Source of the DNA: Shewanella kaireitica
GTDB taxonomy: Bacteria > Pseudomonadota > Gammaproteobacteria > Enterobacterales > Shewanellaceae
Direction of reading: 5' to 3'
NCBI RefSeq assembly: GCF_023284045.1
Contig: NZ_JAKIKQ010000008.1
Location: forward strand, 1 to 64,000
Length of the DNA stretch: 64,000 bases
Positions within the stretch are counted from its first letter, which is position 1, and each line of letters starts with the position of its first letter. Shown here one piece after another: positions 53,238 to 61,544 of the stretch. Both the position numbers and the translations under genes were made by a program. The notes beneath the pieces are model-generated. The model was given only the letters and a program-made list of their open reading frames with translations. It made no database searches and was not told where the DNA came from.

Positions 53238-54459
53238 CTGTATTCGCTCGCTCGGTTGTTTGTCTATTCCTGCTAAGAATTAGGCTGGCATTACTGCCGC
53301 CAAAGGCGAAAGAGTTACTCATAACATGCTGTAGTGGAGCACAATCCCCTTGAACGACTAAAGGTAATACTGGGTTATTGGGATCTTGCTGTCCGTCCCA
53401 CACTTGTGGAGGTAATAGGCTGTCAGTATTTAAGTCACTAAGTAGCAGGTAGCAAAACGCCGCCTCAATGGCTCCAGCCGCTCCCAAGGTGTGGCCAATC
53501 AGCGGTTTAGTCGAGCTGCATGCAGGTGGATGATGACTAAATACCGTATTGACGGCGCGGCTTTCCATTGCGTCATTTTTCGGTGTTGCGGTGCCGTGCA
53601 AGTTTAAGTAACTAATTTTCTCTGGTGCTAACTGCGCCATATTTAGCGCTGAGTGCATAGCTGTGATAGCACCTATGCCATCAGGGTGCGGTGCGGAGAT
53701 ATGGTAGGCATCGCTTGATTCACCTACTCCAGCTAATAGTATTTCATCCCGCTCCGTTGCGCGGGCTAACAGAAATAGCGCTGCCCCTTCACCAATATTG
53801 ATACCGTCACGATTGACACTAAAAGGCTGACAATGTCCCTTGGAAATTGACTCAAGCGAGTTAAAACCATTGAGGGTTAATTGGCACAGGGAGTCGACAC
53901 CGCCAACAATAGCGATATCACACAGATCAGCATTGAGCATTCTGCGGGCACTTGCAAAGGCTTTAGCACTTGAAGAGCAGGCTGTTGAAACGGTCAGGCA
54001 CGGGCCGCTTAGGCCAAAGTAATGCCGTAAGAATTGGCTGGTATCGCCTAATTCTTGCTGCGCATAGTCGTATCCAGTCGGGAACTCGCCGTACTGACTG
54101 TGTTGAGCCAAAGCTTGCTCACCAGTGGCAATACCTGAGGTGCTGGTGCCGATGATTACCGCCACTCTATCTGCGCCATATTGCTCTTTGGCTGCTAAGA
54201 CTTGCTGTTTAATCTGCTTAGCTGCGACTAACGCTATTTGATTATTACGGGTATCAAAATGCTGCCATTTTATAGCTAATGGTTGCAATACGCTACGGAC
54301 CTCACCCACAAGTGCAGGACGCTCAAGCATTAAGTCGTCGCGCCATTTCATACCGTCAATGTTGGCATTAATCAGGTTATTGAACACGGCGGATGGGCTG
54401 TCACCTAATGGCGTACATAAACCTATCTGTGTTATTGCTATTGCAGTCTTTGAGTTCAC
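53230..54459 (-). CDS. apeO: Beta-ketoacyl synthase of the aryl-polyene cluster (ApeO-like)
   Basis: A 409-residue condensing enzyme with intact triad: C161 in VSTACSSSAK, His in NLHGTATPKND and His in GHTLGAAG. It would be the elongating synthase, adding malonyl units. It begins 20 bases after the DUF3261 lipoprotein gene and overlaps apeP. A partner chain-length subunit (ApeC-like) is not in the window. Confidence 0.88.
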   Translation of the reverse strand: MNSKTAIAITQIGLCTPLGDSPSAVFNNLINANIDGMKWRDDLMLERPALVGEVRSVLQPLAIKWQHFDTRNNQIALVAAKQIKQQVLAAKEQYGADRVAVIIGTSTSGIATGEQALAQHSQYGEFPTGYDYAQQELGDTSQFLRHYFGLSGPCLTVSTACSSSAKAFASARRMLNADLCDIAIVGGVDSLCQLTLNGFNSLESISKGHCQPFSVNRDGINIGEGAALFLLARATERDEILLAGVGESSDAYHISAPHPDGIGAITAMHSALNMAQLAPEKISYLNLHGTATPKNDAMESRAVNTVFSHHPPACSSTKPLIGHTLGAAGAIEAAFCYLLLSDLNTDSLLPPQVWDGQQDPNNPVLPLVVQGDCAPLQHVMSNSFAFGGSNASLILSRNRQTTERANTDV

Positions 54460-54479
54460 TTTAAATCACCATAACAGGT

Positions 54480-55103
54480 TTATAACGGGTTGATGATGAG
54501 CTCAAAGTTCGCTGCATCTATATTGAGTTTGACGTTAGCTGACCAAAGGTTCCGCTGACTATAACTAATTGTGACAATTGCCTCATCGTCAATAACACTG
54601 TGTTGCTTATCGACATAAAGCCTTCGGCAATAGCCTGCATCGCAATTATAGCCTTGTATATAACCATTTTGTAGATGTTGATTAATACTGTCTTCATCCC
54701 AATAGATAAGCTGCATAATAGCTAGCAGGTACTCTGCCTTAAATTGCGAGCCGAGCAGTGCACTTTGCTCACTAATGAGCTGATGATCGTCATAAGTGAG
54801 GGTGAATAGTGGCTGCCCTAGTGGAGCCAAACCGACTAAGGTTAACTGCAGTGCGGTAAGCTCAAGTTGAGTTAATAATTCATGCTGGCTTAACTGAGTT
54901 TTTATGGTGGCTTTTTGTGTCAGGCTGCGCTCAGCTACTGCTGCTTGTGGGTTCTGACCGCTACCAGTAATCGGCGCAAGGCAATAACTCACATCGCTTG
55001 GAAGCTCAACGCAGGTCTGTCTTTGCAGTGTTTGGCTACAGCCCGTTAATAGCAGTAGCGCAACAATGGCGAGTGTTTTTAATCGGAATCCTAACTGCGG
55101 CAT
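54480..55103 (-). CDS. DUF3261-family lipoprotein of the aryl-polyene cluster
   Basis: A 207-residue lipoprotein with lipobox LLLTGC (Cys22). DUF3261 lipoproteins are constant members of aryl-polyene clusters and are thought to help outer-membrane delivery with the LolA-like and MMPL proteins. It overlaps the flavoprotein gene by 13 bases. No enzymatic motif. Confidence 0.85.
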   Translation of the reverse strand: MPQLGFRLKTLAIVALLLLTGCSQTLQRQTCVELPSDVSYCLAPITGSGQNPQAAVAERSLTQKATIKTQLSQHELLTQLELTALQLTLVGLAPLGQPLFTLTYDDHQLISEQSALLGSQFKAEYLLAIMQLIYWDEDSINQHLQNGYIQGYNCDAGYCRRLYVDKQHSVIDDEAIVTISYSQRNLWSANVKLNIDAANFELIINPL

Positions 55104-56347
55104 AGCTCTACAACCATATTAAGGCGTCTTTTAGACTCACTAACGAAGGGATTATTCTGATCCCATGCATAGCCAGCGAGTATTGAGCAGATCATCTGCT
55201 TAATGGTGACATCAGGATTTTGATAGAAGATAGCCTCTTGAAAGCGGCAGTCATACCATGCTTCAACATAAGTTCTAAAGGTATCGACCCCTTTCATCAA
55301 CGGCTCAGCATATTCAGTTTGCCAATTAATACTTTCACCGTCGAGTTGCTTAACCAGCGCTTTGGCTGCTAAAGACGCAGACTGCATCGCAATGGTGACG
55401 CCCGATGAAAATACGGGGTCGAGGAACTCTCCAGCATTACCAAGCAGTGCAAATTTGTCTGTTGCTAAGGTGGTCACGTTAGCGGAGTAACCCTTTAATA
55501 TCCCGCTATCGTTAATCAGCTCAGCATTGGCTAATAATCGCTTAAGTCCTGGCTCTTGAGAGATCATCTCTAGCAATACATCGTCTAGATTAGCGGTTAA
55601 ATCGCCAAGCTGGTGGGGCTCAGCTACTACGCCAATAGAGCAGCGGCCATCGCTAAATGGAATAAGCCAATACCAAATATCTTGGTTCTTTGGATGAACG
55701 CTAATAAGGATCTTATTTCGGTCAAAGTCGCTGCAAGTGATGTTGTCTTGAATATGATTAAATACTGCAGTGCGTGTCGGTAAGCTCGATGGTTTTTCTA
55801 ACTCAAGTAATCGCGGTAATACGCGACCAAAACCACTGGCATCTAGGATAAACTTGGCGTTGACACTGTAGCTTTCGCCCGCTTCATTTTTTACGCTGAG
55901 TTGCGGCACGTCGGTTAAATCGACCGATTCTACCGATTGGCCATAACGGATTTCAACACCCTGCTTGGTGGCTTCATCTGCCAGTAGTTTATCGAACTTT
56001 GCCCGCTCAACTTGAAAAGTTGTGCCCGGTCCTTGGCTAAACTTATCGTTAAAATCAAAAGTGGTATATCGGTCGCCACATCTAAATGCGGCGCCATCTT
56101 TATATTGAAAGCCCGCTCGGTTAACCGCGTCAAGCATATTGGCTTCTGCTATTACCTGCATGCAGCAAGGTAGCAAACTCTCCCCAATGGAAAAGCGTGG
56201 AAAATGTTGCTTTTCAAGCACTAGCACACGCTTTCCTTGGGCATGCAGCAAGCTTGCAACAATGCTACCTGATGGCCCTGCACCTATAATGGCGACATCG
56301 ACCTCTTCAACACTGGTAGTGTTTTGATGTGCGTGAGTGCTTAGCAT
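55091..56347 (-). CDS. FAD-dependent oxidoreductase with flavin-halogenase signature, aryl-polyene cluster
   Basis: A 418-residue class A flavoprotein. It has the FAD motif GAGPSG (22-27), the halogenase-type FPRFSIGESLLP (49-60), a lysine at position 83 in GFQYKDGAAF that aligns with the catalytic lysine of phenolic halogenases, WYWLIP (225-230) matching the halogenase WxWxIP motif and a C-terminal GEFLDPVFSSGV. These motifs together fit flavin-dependent halogenases, but non-halogenating relatives share some of them. It overlaps the MMPL gene by 7 bases and the lipoprotein gene by 13. Halogenation of the aryl head is possible, as in brominated xanthomonadins. Confidence 0.78.
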   Translation of the reverse strand: MLSTHAHQNTTSVEEVDVAIIGAGPSGSIVASLLHAQGKRVLVLEKQHFPRFSIGESLLPCCMQVIAEANMLDAVNRAGFQYKDGAAFRCGDRYTTFDFNDKFSQGPGTTFQVERAKFDKLLADEATKQGVEIRYGQSVESVDLTDVPQLSVKNEAGESYSVNAKFILDASGFGRVLPRLLELEKPSSLPTRTAVFNHIQDNITCSDFDRNKILISVHPKNQDIWYWLIPFSDGRCSIGVVAEPHQLGDLTANLDDVLLEMISQEPGLKRLLANAELINDSGILKGYSANVTTLATDKFALLGNAGEFLDPVFSSGVTIAMQSASLAAKALVKQLDGESINWQTEYAEPLMKGVDTFRTYVEAWYDCRFQEAIFYQNPDVTIKQMICSILAGYAWDQNNPFVSESKRRLNMVVELCRS

Positions 56348-58758
56348 TCGGCTGTTTTCCTTGTGAAAATCTGAATAAAGGGAGAGAGTAAAAAGGTAAA
56401 GCTAATACCGATTAGTAGTGTTAAACCGAACGCGCTAATCGCTGGGGTTTGGCTAAAGGCGAGTAAACCAAAGGCCAGTAGGGTAGAGGTGGCAGACATA
56501 AGCACCGCCATCATCACGCCGCGAGTCTGTTGTTTGGCTTCAGCAAAAAACAGGCTGTAGTCGATACCGATCCCAAACACTAAAATTAGTGCTAAGGCAT
56601 GAAATAGTGTCAATGGTGCCTGAAGTAAACCTAAAGCGGATAGGGTTAATAAAGCTGAAAACGCAGGTACACAGACGACAATAATGGCTAACTTAATGCC
56701 GAACCTCAATGTAAAAATAGCTAATGCTGCAATCAGCGCGATAACCAGTAATGCTAAGGTAAGTTGTCGGTAGTGGCTCATCAGTTTTGAGATCTCACCG
56801 ACTTTATCAATCAACTGTACATTGGGGTTGTTGCTAAACAGCGTTGAGAGTTTATCAAGTTGTTTAATACCGCCGAGCATGACAATCGCGCCGTAATCTG
56901 AGCCTTGCTCAGGTATAAGCCACAATGGAGCTAACTGCTGGCCAGCTGCTGAGTTTATAAATGTATTTGCCTCGATATAGCGGCCATTTGCGGCGTGATA
57001 CTCATCCACAAGTGGTTGAGCTATGCTCTCTTCAATACCTAATCTGGCTAAGATTTCAGTTAAATTATCTAGATAGATCTGTTGCTGTAGCAGATAGTTA
57101 CTCGCTTGGGTTTTCTCACTCGGAAGAAAGCGACTTAAACTGAAATGGTTTCCTATCAACTGTTGTTTAGCTGCCGACTCAAGTAGTGGCTCGAGCTGCT
57201 CAAGCTGTAACTTAAGCGCCTCTTCACTATTAGCGTGAACCAGCAAGAACTGATTGTCAGTGCCGCCACTTAGCACCGTGCGTAAACTGTCTTCTTGTTG
57301 TTGAATAGCTGTGGGAGTGTGCTGCAACTGGCGAATATCATCGTCACTGCGAAGTTGGTTCAATCCCATCGCTGTAAAAGTCATACCGACTAGTAACCAT
57401 ATGCTACTGGTTAATCGAGATGATGGCATAACACGCTTAAGCATAAAGTTTTGGTAGCGATCAGCTATATCGAGAAGATGCTGGCTATCTTTAAGTTTCG
57501 CGCAAGCCAATTTAGGGTAAGCAAACACCAAGGTTAAGTATGCGCCGATCAGCCCTGCAGCGCAGAATATCGCGACTTGCTGCATACCAGGAAAAGGCGC
57601 TAACCCTAAAGAACCATAGGCGACAATGCTAGTGACTAGCGCCAGTGAAATGGCGGGTAAAATAGTTAATGAGGCCTGGTTAGCATCAAGGCTCGGATTA
57701 TTGAGGCGCTCGCAGTAAAAGTGAAAACAGTAATCGATGGCGATACCAATGAGGCTAGTGCCAAATACTAAGGTCAGTAGATGCAGTTCACCAAAGACCA
57801 ATAGCGTTAGCACGATGGCAAACAGTAAGCTACTACTCAAGGTAATGATAGCTATGGTCAATGGCATCACAGAGCGAAAAGCCAACCACACTAATGCGAT
57901 TACACCGACAAGCGAGATTAGCCCAATACTTGAGACCTCTTGCTTGGCATTGTCTGTGGCTGCAGCGGCATGAAACAGCGCGCCTGCCTTGATGAAACTT
58001 ACCTCTGCATTATCAGCTGTGACAGCGCTCATTGCTTGTTCTAGTGCGGCTAACTGCTGCTGTTGAGCATTGGGACTAAATGCGCTTTGTAACCCCTTCG
58101 CCATCACAATCGCGATGTACTTGGGAGAAGTATGGCTGTTGTTTTGTGGCAACGTGCTCAGCAATACGCCATTTTGCACCGATAGTGCTTGCTTGGGAGC
58201 AAGTGCCAGTAAGTTATCAGGGTAGAGCAGTAGCGGATCTTGGCTAATGAGACCACTATTGGCATAGCCAAATGCGCTATAAAGTTTTTGTAGGCTGGCT
58301 TGAGTGAGCTGCGGCCATTGCTGTTGACTAAGCTGTTGCTGTTGCCTATCGGTGAGCAGGTTAAAGCGATAGGGAAAATAAAAAGCATTTAAAGCCTGTG
58401 CTTGAGATATATCTGCGCTTGCAACATCAGTGAATACTGCTGCACTGTGTGTTTTCAACTGCTGCATTAACAGTGAGGCGCTATTAACCGCCTCACTTTT
58501 ATCTGCTGCAATAACCCCGATATAGAGCCTGTTAGCAAGTTGCTGCTCAACCGCTGCCATTGCCCTTTGTGTCAGTGGGCTTTCGCTCACTTTAGGCAGC
58601 ATTGCTAATATGTCGGTTTGAATTTTTGCACCAGATTGCCATTGAACGCCGCCGACAACTAGCGTGCTAACGACTAGCATCAACCAGATCGCTAGTTTTT
58701 TGGTAGGGCTTATTCGGGATAGAAAGCCAAGTGCGATACTCTGTAGTTTGACGCTCAT
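56341..58758 (-). CDS. MMPL/RND-type exporter of the aryl-polyene cluster
   Basis: An 805-residue inner-membrane protein with two repeats of six helices, each with a large periplasmic loop. Conserved GIGIDYSLFF and GIAIDYCFHFYCE segments carry the Asp residues of MMPL proton relay. It is expected to move the polyene lipid across or out of the inner membrane. It overlaps the LolA-like gene by 4 bases. Confidence 0.9.
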   Translation of the reverse strand: MSVKLQSIALGFLSRISPTKKLAIWLMLVVSTLVVGGVQWQSGAKIQTDILAMLPKVSESPLTQRAMAAVEQQLANRLYIGVIAADKSEAVNSASLLMQQLKTHSAAVFTDVASADISQAQALNAFYFPYRFNLLTDRQQQQLSQQQWPQLTQASLQKLYSAFGYANSGLISQDPLLLYPDNLLALAPKQALSVQNGVLLSTLPQNNSHTSPKYIAIVMAKGLQSAFSPNAQQQQLAALEQAMSAVTADNAEVSFIKAGALFHAAAATDNAKQEVSSIGLISLVGVIALVWLAFRSVMPLTIAIITLSSSLLFAIVLTLLVFGELHLLTLVFGTSLIGIAIDYCFHFYCERLNNPSLDANQASLTILPAISLALVTSIVAYGSLGLAPFPGMQQVAIFCAAGLIGAYLTLVFAYPKLACAKLKDSQHLLDIADRYQNFMLKRVMPSSRLTSSIWLLVGMTFTAMGLNQLRSDDDIRQLQHTPTAIQQQEDSLRTVLSGGTDNQFLLVHANSEEALKLQLEQLEPLLESAAKQQLIGNHFSLSRFLPSEKTQASNYLLQQQIYLDNLTEILARLGIEESIAQPLVDEYHAANGRYIEANTFINSAAGQQLAPLWLIPEQGSDYGAIVMLGGIKQLDKLSTLFSNNPNVQLIDKVGEISKLMSHYRQLTLALLVIALIAALAIFTLRFGIKLAIIVVCVPAFSALLTLSALGLLQAPLTLFHALALILVFGIGIDYSLFFAEAKQQTRGVMMAVLMSATSTLLAFGLLAFSQTPAISAFGLTLLIGISFTFLLSPFIQIFTRKTAEC

Positions 58759-59483
58759 TGAGTCTCTCTGAGGATATCAGCGATAGCGGGCGAGAAGCGC
58801 GCCTTGTCTTGCTCAGTTAATGGTTGTTCAACAAGCTCAGAAAACTCAATACGGCTGCGATCTTGATTATCGCTAAATAGGATTAAGGTTTGAATATGCG
58901 TCTCGCCGCTCAATACGAGCCGAGGCATGGCCTTTTGCACCATAGGATCTATCGGAGTGAGTCCTAGCTGCCATTGTGGGTTGTTGCTGGTGGCACTGTG
59001 GATGCTGAGTTTGAAATGCTGTTGCAGCGTTTGTAAGTCGCCGCTAAGCAGTGCATTGAGTAGTGTGGGCATGAGCTGTGATAACTGACTTGTGCTAGCA
59101 GATTGCTGGGCCTGTGTTACCTGAATTTGCCCTTGGCTGTCGATTTGCGTCAGCTTCCCGGCTTGCAAAATCAAGGTGCTACTAAAAGGAGATTGTTGCT
59201 GCCAAACGATACCAAGTTGTTTAGAAAATACAAAATTACCGTGGCTCAGCAATGGCTTTTTGAGTACTTTTAAATAGCGATGCTGAGTAAACAGCCCCTT
59301 TGCTTGCGGACTCGGTGATAGTTGCTGCGTCAGTTGTTCAAGCTCTGCACTTGATGCCTGTTGGCTAAACAAAGTGGTAAAATCCGTTTGGTTATCGGCG
59401 CCAAAACTTGCGCTACTTGCCAGCAGTAAAGTGGTTAGTAATATAAGTTGCTGACATGCTCTTTTCAACAGCATCAATCTCAT
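58755..59483 (-). CDS. LolA-like periplasmic carrier of the aryl-polyene cluster
   Basis: A 242-residue exported protein with a signal peptide (QLILLTTLLLASSASFGA). The LolA-like fold is suggested by the segment HGNFVFSKQLGIVWQQQSPF and the STLILQAGKL strand. It probably ferries the lipid product from the MMPL pump to the outer membrane. It overlaps the genes on both sides by 4 bases. Confidence 0.83.
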   Translation of the reverse strand: MRLMLLKRACQQLILLTTLLLASSASFGADNQTDFTTLFSQQASSAELEQLTQQLSPSPQAKGLFTQHRYLKVLKKPLLSHGNFVFSKQLGIVWQQQSPFSSTLILQAGKLTQIDSQGQIQVTQAQQSASTSQLSQLMPTLLNALLSGDLQTLQQHFKLSIHSATSNNPQWQLGLTPIDPMVQKAMPRLVLSGETHIQTLILFSDNQDRSRIEFSELVEQPLTEQDKARFSPAIADILRETQ

Positions 59484-59950
59484 CGGCTTATGCCCTTAAC
59501 TGACCCAACTGCAGGGCTCGATGGCTCGACATCAGCTATTAGCGCTGCAATCTTATGCTGGAATATATCAGGGGTCACAAAGCACAGCTCTTCAGTTTGC
59601 ATATCAACTGCCGCTTGAATGGTATAACCCTTGGTTATGCGTTTTTGAGTTGCGGCATCCAGTACTTGATAGTTGATTTTAAGGCGGTTCTCCCACTCTA
59701 CAATGGCTGCTTTTATAATCACTTTTTGTTCGAAAGTACTCGATTGCACATATTTTATCTGCAGATCAACAATGGGCCAGCTATAGCCTGAATCTTGCAT
59801 GGCACGGTAGCCGTAATCAATCTTGTCGAGTAACTGACAGCGAGCAACCTCAAAATAGCGTAGGTAGTTGCCATGCCAGGTAATGCCCATAGAATCGACA
59901 TCATGGAATGGGATAACAACTTCGATCTGGGTGCTTATTATGCCTTTCAT
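59480..59950 (-). CDS. Hot-dog acyl-thioesterase of the aryl-polyene cluster
   Basis: A 156-residue 4-hydroxybenzoyl-CoA-thioesterase-like protein. It has the family signature PFHDVDSMGITWHGNYLRYFE with the catalytic-type Asp. It could release or proofread acyl intermediates. It begins 34 bases after the ammonia-lyase gene and overlaps the LolA-like gene. Confidence 0.87.
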   Translation of the reverse strand: MKGIISTQIEVVIPFHDVDSMGITWHGNYLRYFEVARCQLLDKIDYGYRAMQDSGYSWPIVDLQIKYVQSSTFEQKVIIKAAIVEWENRLKINYQVLDAATQKRITKGYTIQAAVDMQTEELCFVTPDIFQHKIAALIADVEPSSPAVGSVKGISR

Positions 59951-59984
59951 CAGTTCACAACTCTCCGCTTATCGCCGCTATGAA

Positions 59985-61544
59985 TTAGCATACTTCCCAA
60001 TAACCCGATTGGATTTTATCAACGGTTGAGCGAAGTGTTTGCTCAAGCGGTCGGTCTTCGGTAAGTAGTTCAAAACCTTCTTCAACTTGCGCTAGCGTCT
60101 TGCCTAGTGAGGGGGTGATAGAGCTTGGTACGAGTTCTTGCTGTGCTATCCGCAAACGAATGCCCTGCGACATGGCAAGCAACGCGGCGGCAGCCACCTG
60201 CTCAGTGAGTTGCAAAACTCGGATGCAATCACGGGCAGAAATGGTACCCATACTAACCTTGTCTTGGTTGTGGCACTCAGTTGAACGTGAAAATACACTG
60301 GCTGGCATAGTATTTTTTAACGCCTCTGCAGTCCAAGCGGATACGCCGATTTGCACAGCTTTAAAACCGTGGTTAATCGCTTTACGTTTCCCCATGGCAC
60401 CAGACAAGTTAGCCGGTAGACCATTATTAAACTTTTGATCCATCACTAATGCCATCTGGCGATCGATAAGGTCTGCGATGTTCGCCACTGCGTTCTTCAT
60501 TGAATCCATGGCAAAGGCAATATGGCCGCCATAGAAATGTCCGCCGTGCAGAATATGTTCGCCTTCACCGTCAACAATAGGGTTGTCGTTGGCGCTATTC
60601 AGTTCCGTTTCAATAAACTGGCGCATAAACGGTAGTGCATCTTGCAGTACTCCAATGACATGCGGTGCACAGCGGATAGAGTATCTGTCTTGTAATCGGT
60701 CTGAATTACGAGGATGAGTGTGATGATTGAGATCTTCACGGATCCAGGCCGCGATCTGATTTTGGCCTGGATGCGGTTTGGCGGCAAACAGGATGTCATC
60801 AAAGTGGTTTGAATTACCTTTTAACACTAATGACGCCATCGCCGTAATACGGCTTGAAAGACGGGCCATATATTGGGCGCGGTCGTAGGCTAAGCAGGCT
60901 AATGCCGTCATTACTGCTGTGCCATTCATTAGCGCTAATCCCTCTTTAGGACGTAGTGTTAGCGGTGTAATTCCTAGCTGCTGATAAACTTCGCTGGTTG
61001 GGCGGCGCTGACCTTGATACATCACATCGCGTTCGCCAACAAGCACTGCCGCGAGGTAAGACAGTGGAGTTAAGTCACCGCTGGCACCCACAGAGCCTTC
61101 CTCTGGGATTACCGGGGTTATATTAAGGTTAAGCAGTGTTTCTATGCGTTCGAGTAGCTCATAGCTGACGCCAGATTTACCGACCGCGAGTGAGCTTAAG
61201 CGACAGGCCATTACAGCTCTTGCCTGTGGAATGGAGAGAATATCACCCATGCCGCAGCCATGAAAGCGGGTTAAATGCAGCGGTAATTCATGTACCAGAT
61301 CAAGTCCAACAGTGACAGTGCAAGAGTCGCCATATCCTGTGGTTACGCCATAGACCACGCCTTCCTCTTTTAGCAAACTATCGATAAACCAGGCGCCTTT
61401 TTGGATATAGGCTCGATATTCATCAGTCTGGTTTAGCTTTGCAGTAGCGCCTTTGGCAATCGCTACAACGTCTTCTAGAGACAGGTTGCGGTAACCAAAT
61501 TCTACCGATTGCTTATTGGTGTTCTGGGAGCTTGCCTGTGTCAT
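59985..61544 (-). CDS. Aromatic amino-acid ammonia-lyase (HAL/PAL/TAL family) of the aryl-polyene cluster
   Basis: A 519-residue MIO-dependent lyase. The MIO-forming tripeptide A154-S155-G156 is in GSVGASGDLTP, and catalytic Tyr65 is in VVYGVTTGYG. The substrate-selectivity loop reads PLHLTRFHGCGMGD (88-101); the Ser-His pair of histidine ammonia-lyases is not evident. No hut genes are nearby. It sits inside the operon (4-base overlap with the GT-acyltransferase gene), so it probably makes coumarate or cinnamate as aryl starter for the polyene. Confidence 0.88.
   Translation of the reverse strand: MTQASSQNTNKQSVEFGYRNLSLEDVVAIAKGATAKLNQTDEYRAYIQKGAWFIDSLLKEEGVVYGVTTGYGDSCTVTVGLDLVHELPLHLTRFHGCGMGDILSIPQARAVMACRLSSLAVGKSGVSYELLERIETLLNLNITPVIPEEGSVGASGDLTPLSYLAAVLVGERDVMYQGQRRPTSEVYQQLGITPLTLRPKEGLALMNGTAVMTALACLAYDRAQYMARLSSRITAMASLVLKGNSNHFDDILFAAKPHPGQNQIAAWIREDLNHHTHPRNSDRLQDRYSIRCAPHVIGVLQDALPFMRQFIETELNSANDNPIVDGEGEHILHGGHFYGGHIAFAMDSMKNAVANIADLIDRQMALVMDQKFNNGLPANLSGAMGKRKAINHGFKAVQIGVSAWTAEALKNTMPASVFSRSTECHNQDKVSMGTISARDCIRVLQLTEQVAAAALLAMSQGIRLRIAQQELVPSSITPSLGKTLAQVEEGFELLTEDRPLEQTLRSTVDKIQSGYWEVC

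Noticed and set aside
59985-61544. hutH, histidine degradation
   Set aside because: No hutU, hutI or hutC nearby; the gene overlaps aryl-polyene genes and the selectivity loop differs from histidine ammonia-lyase.
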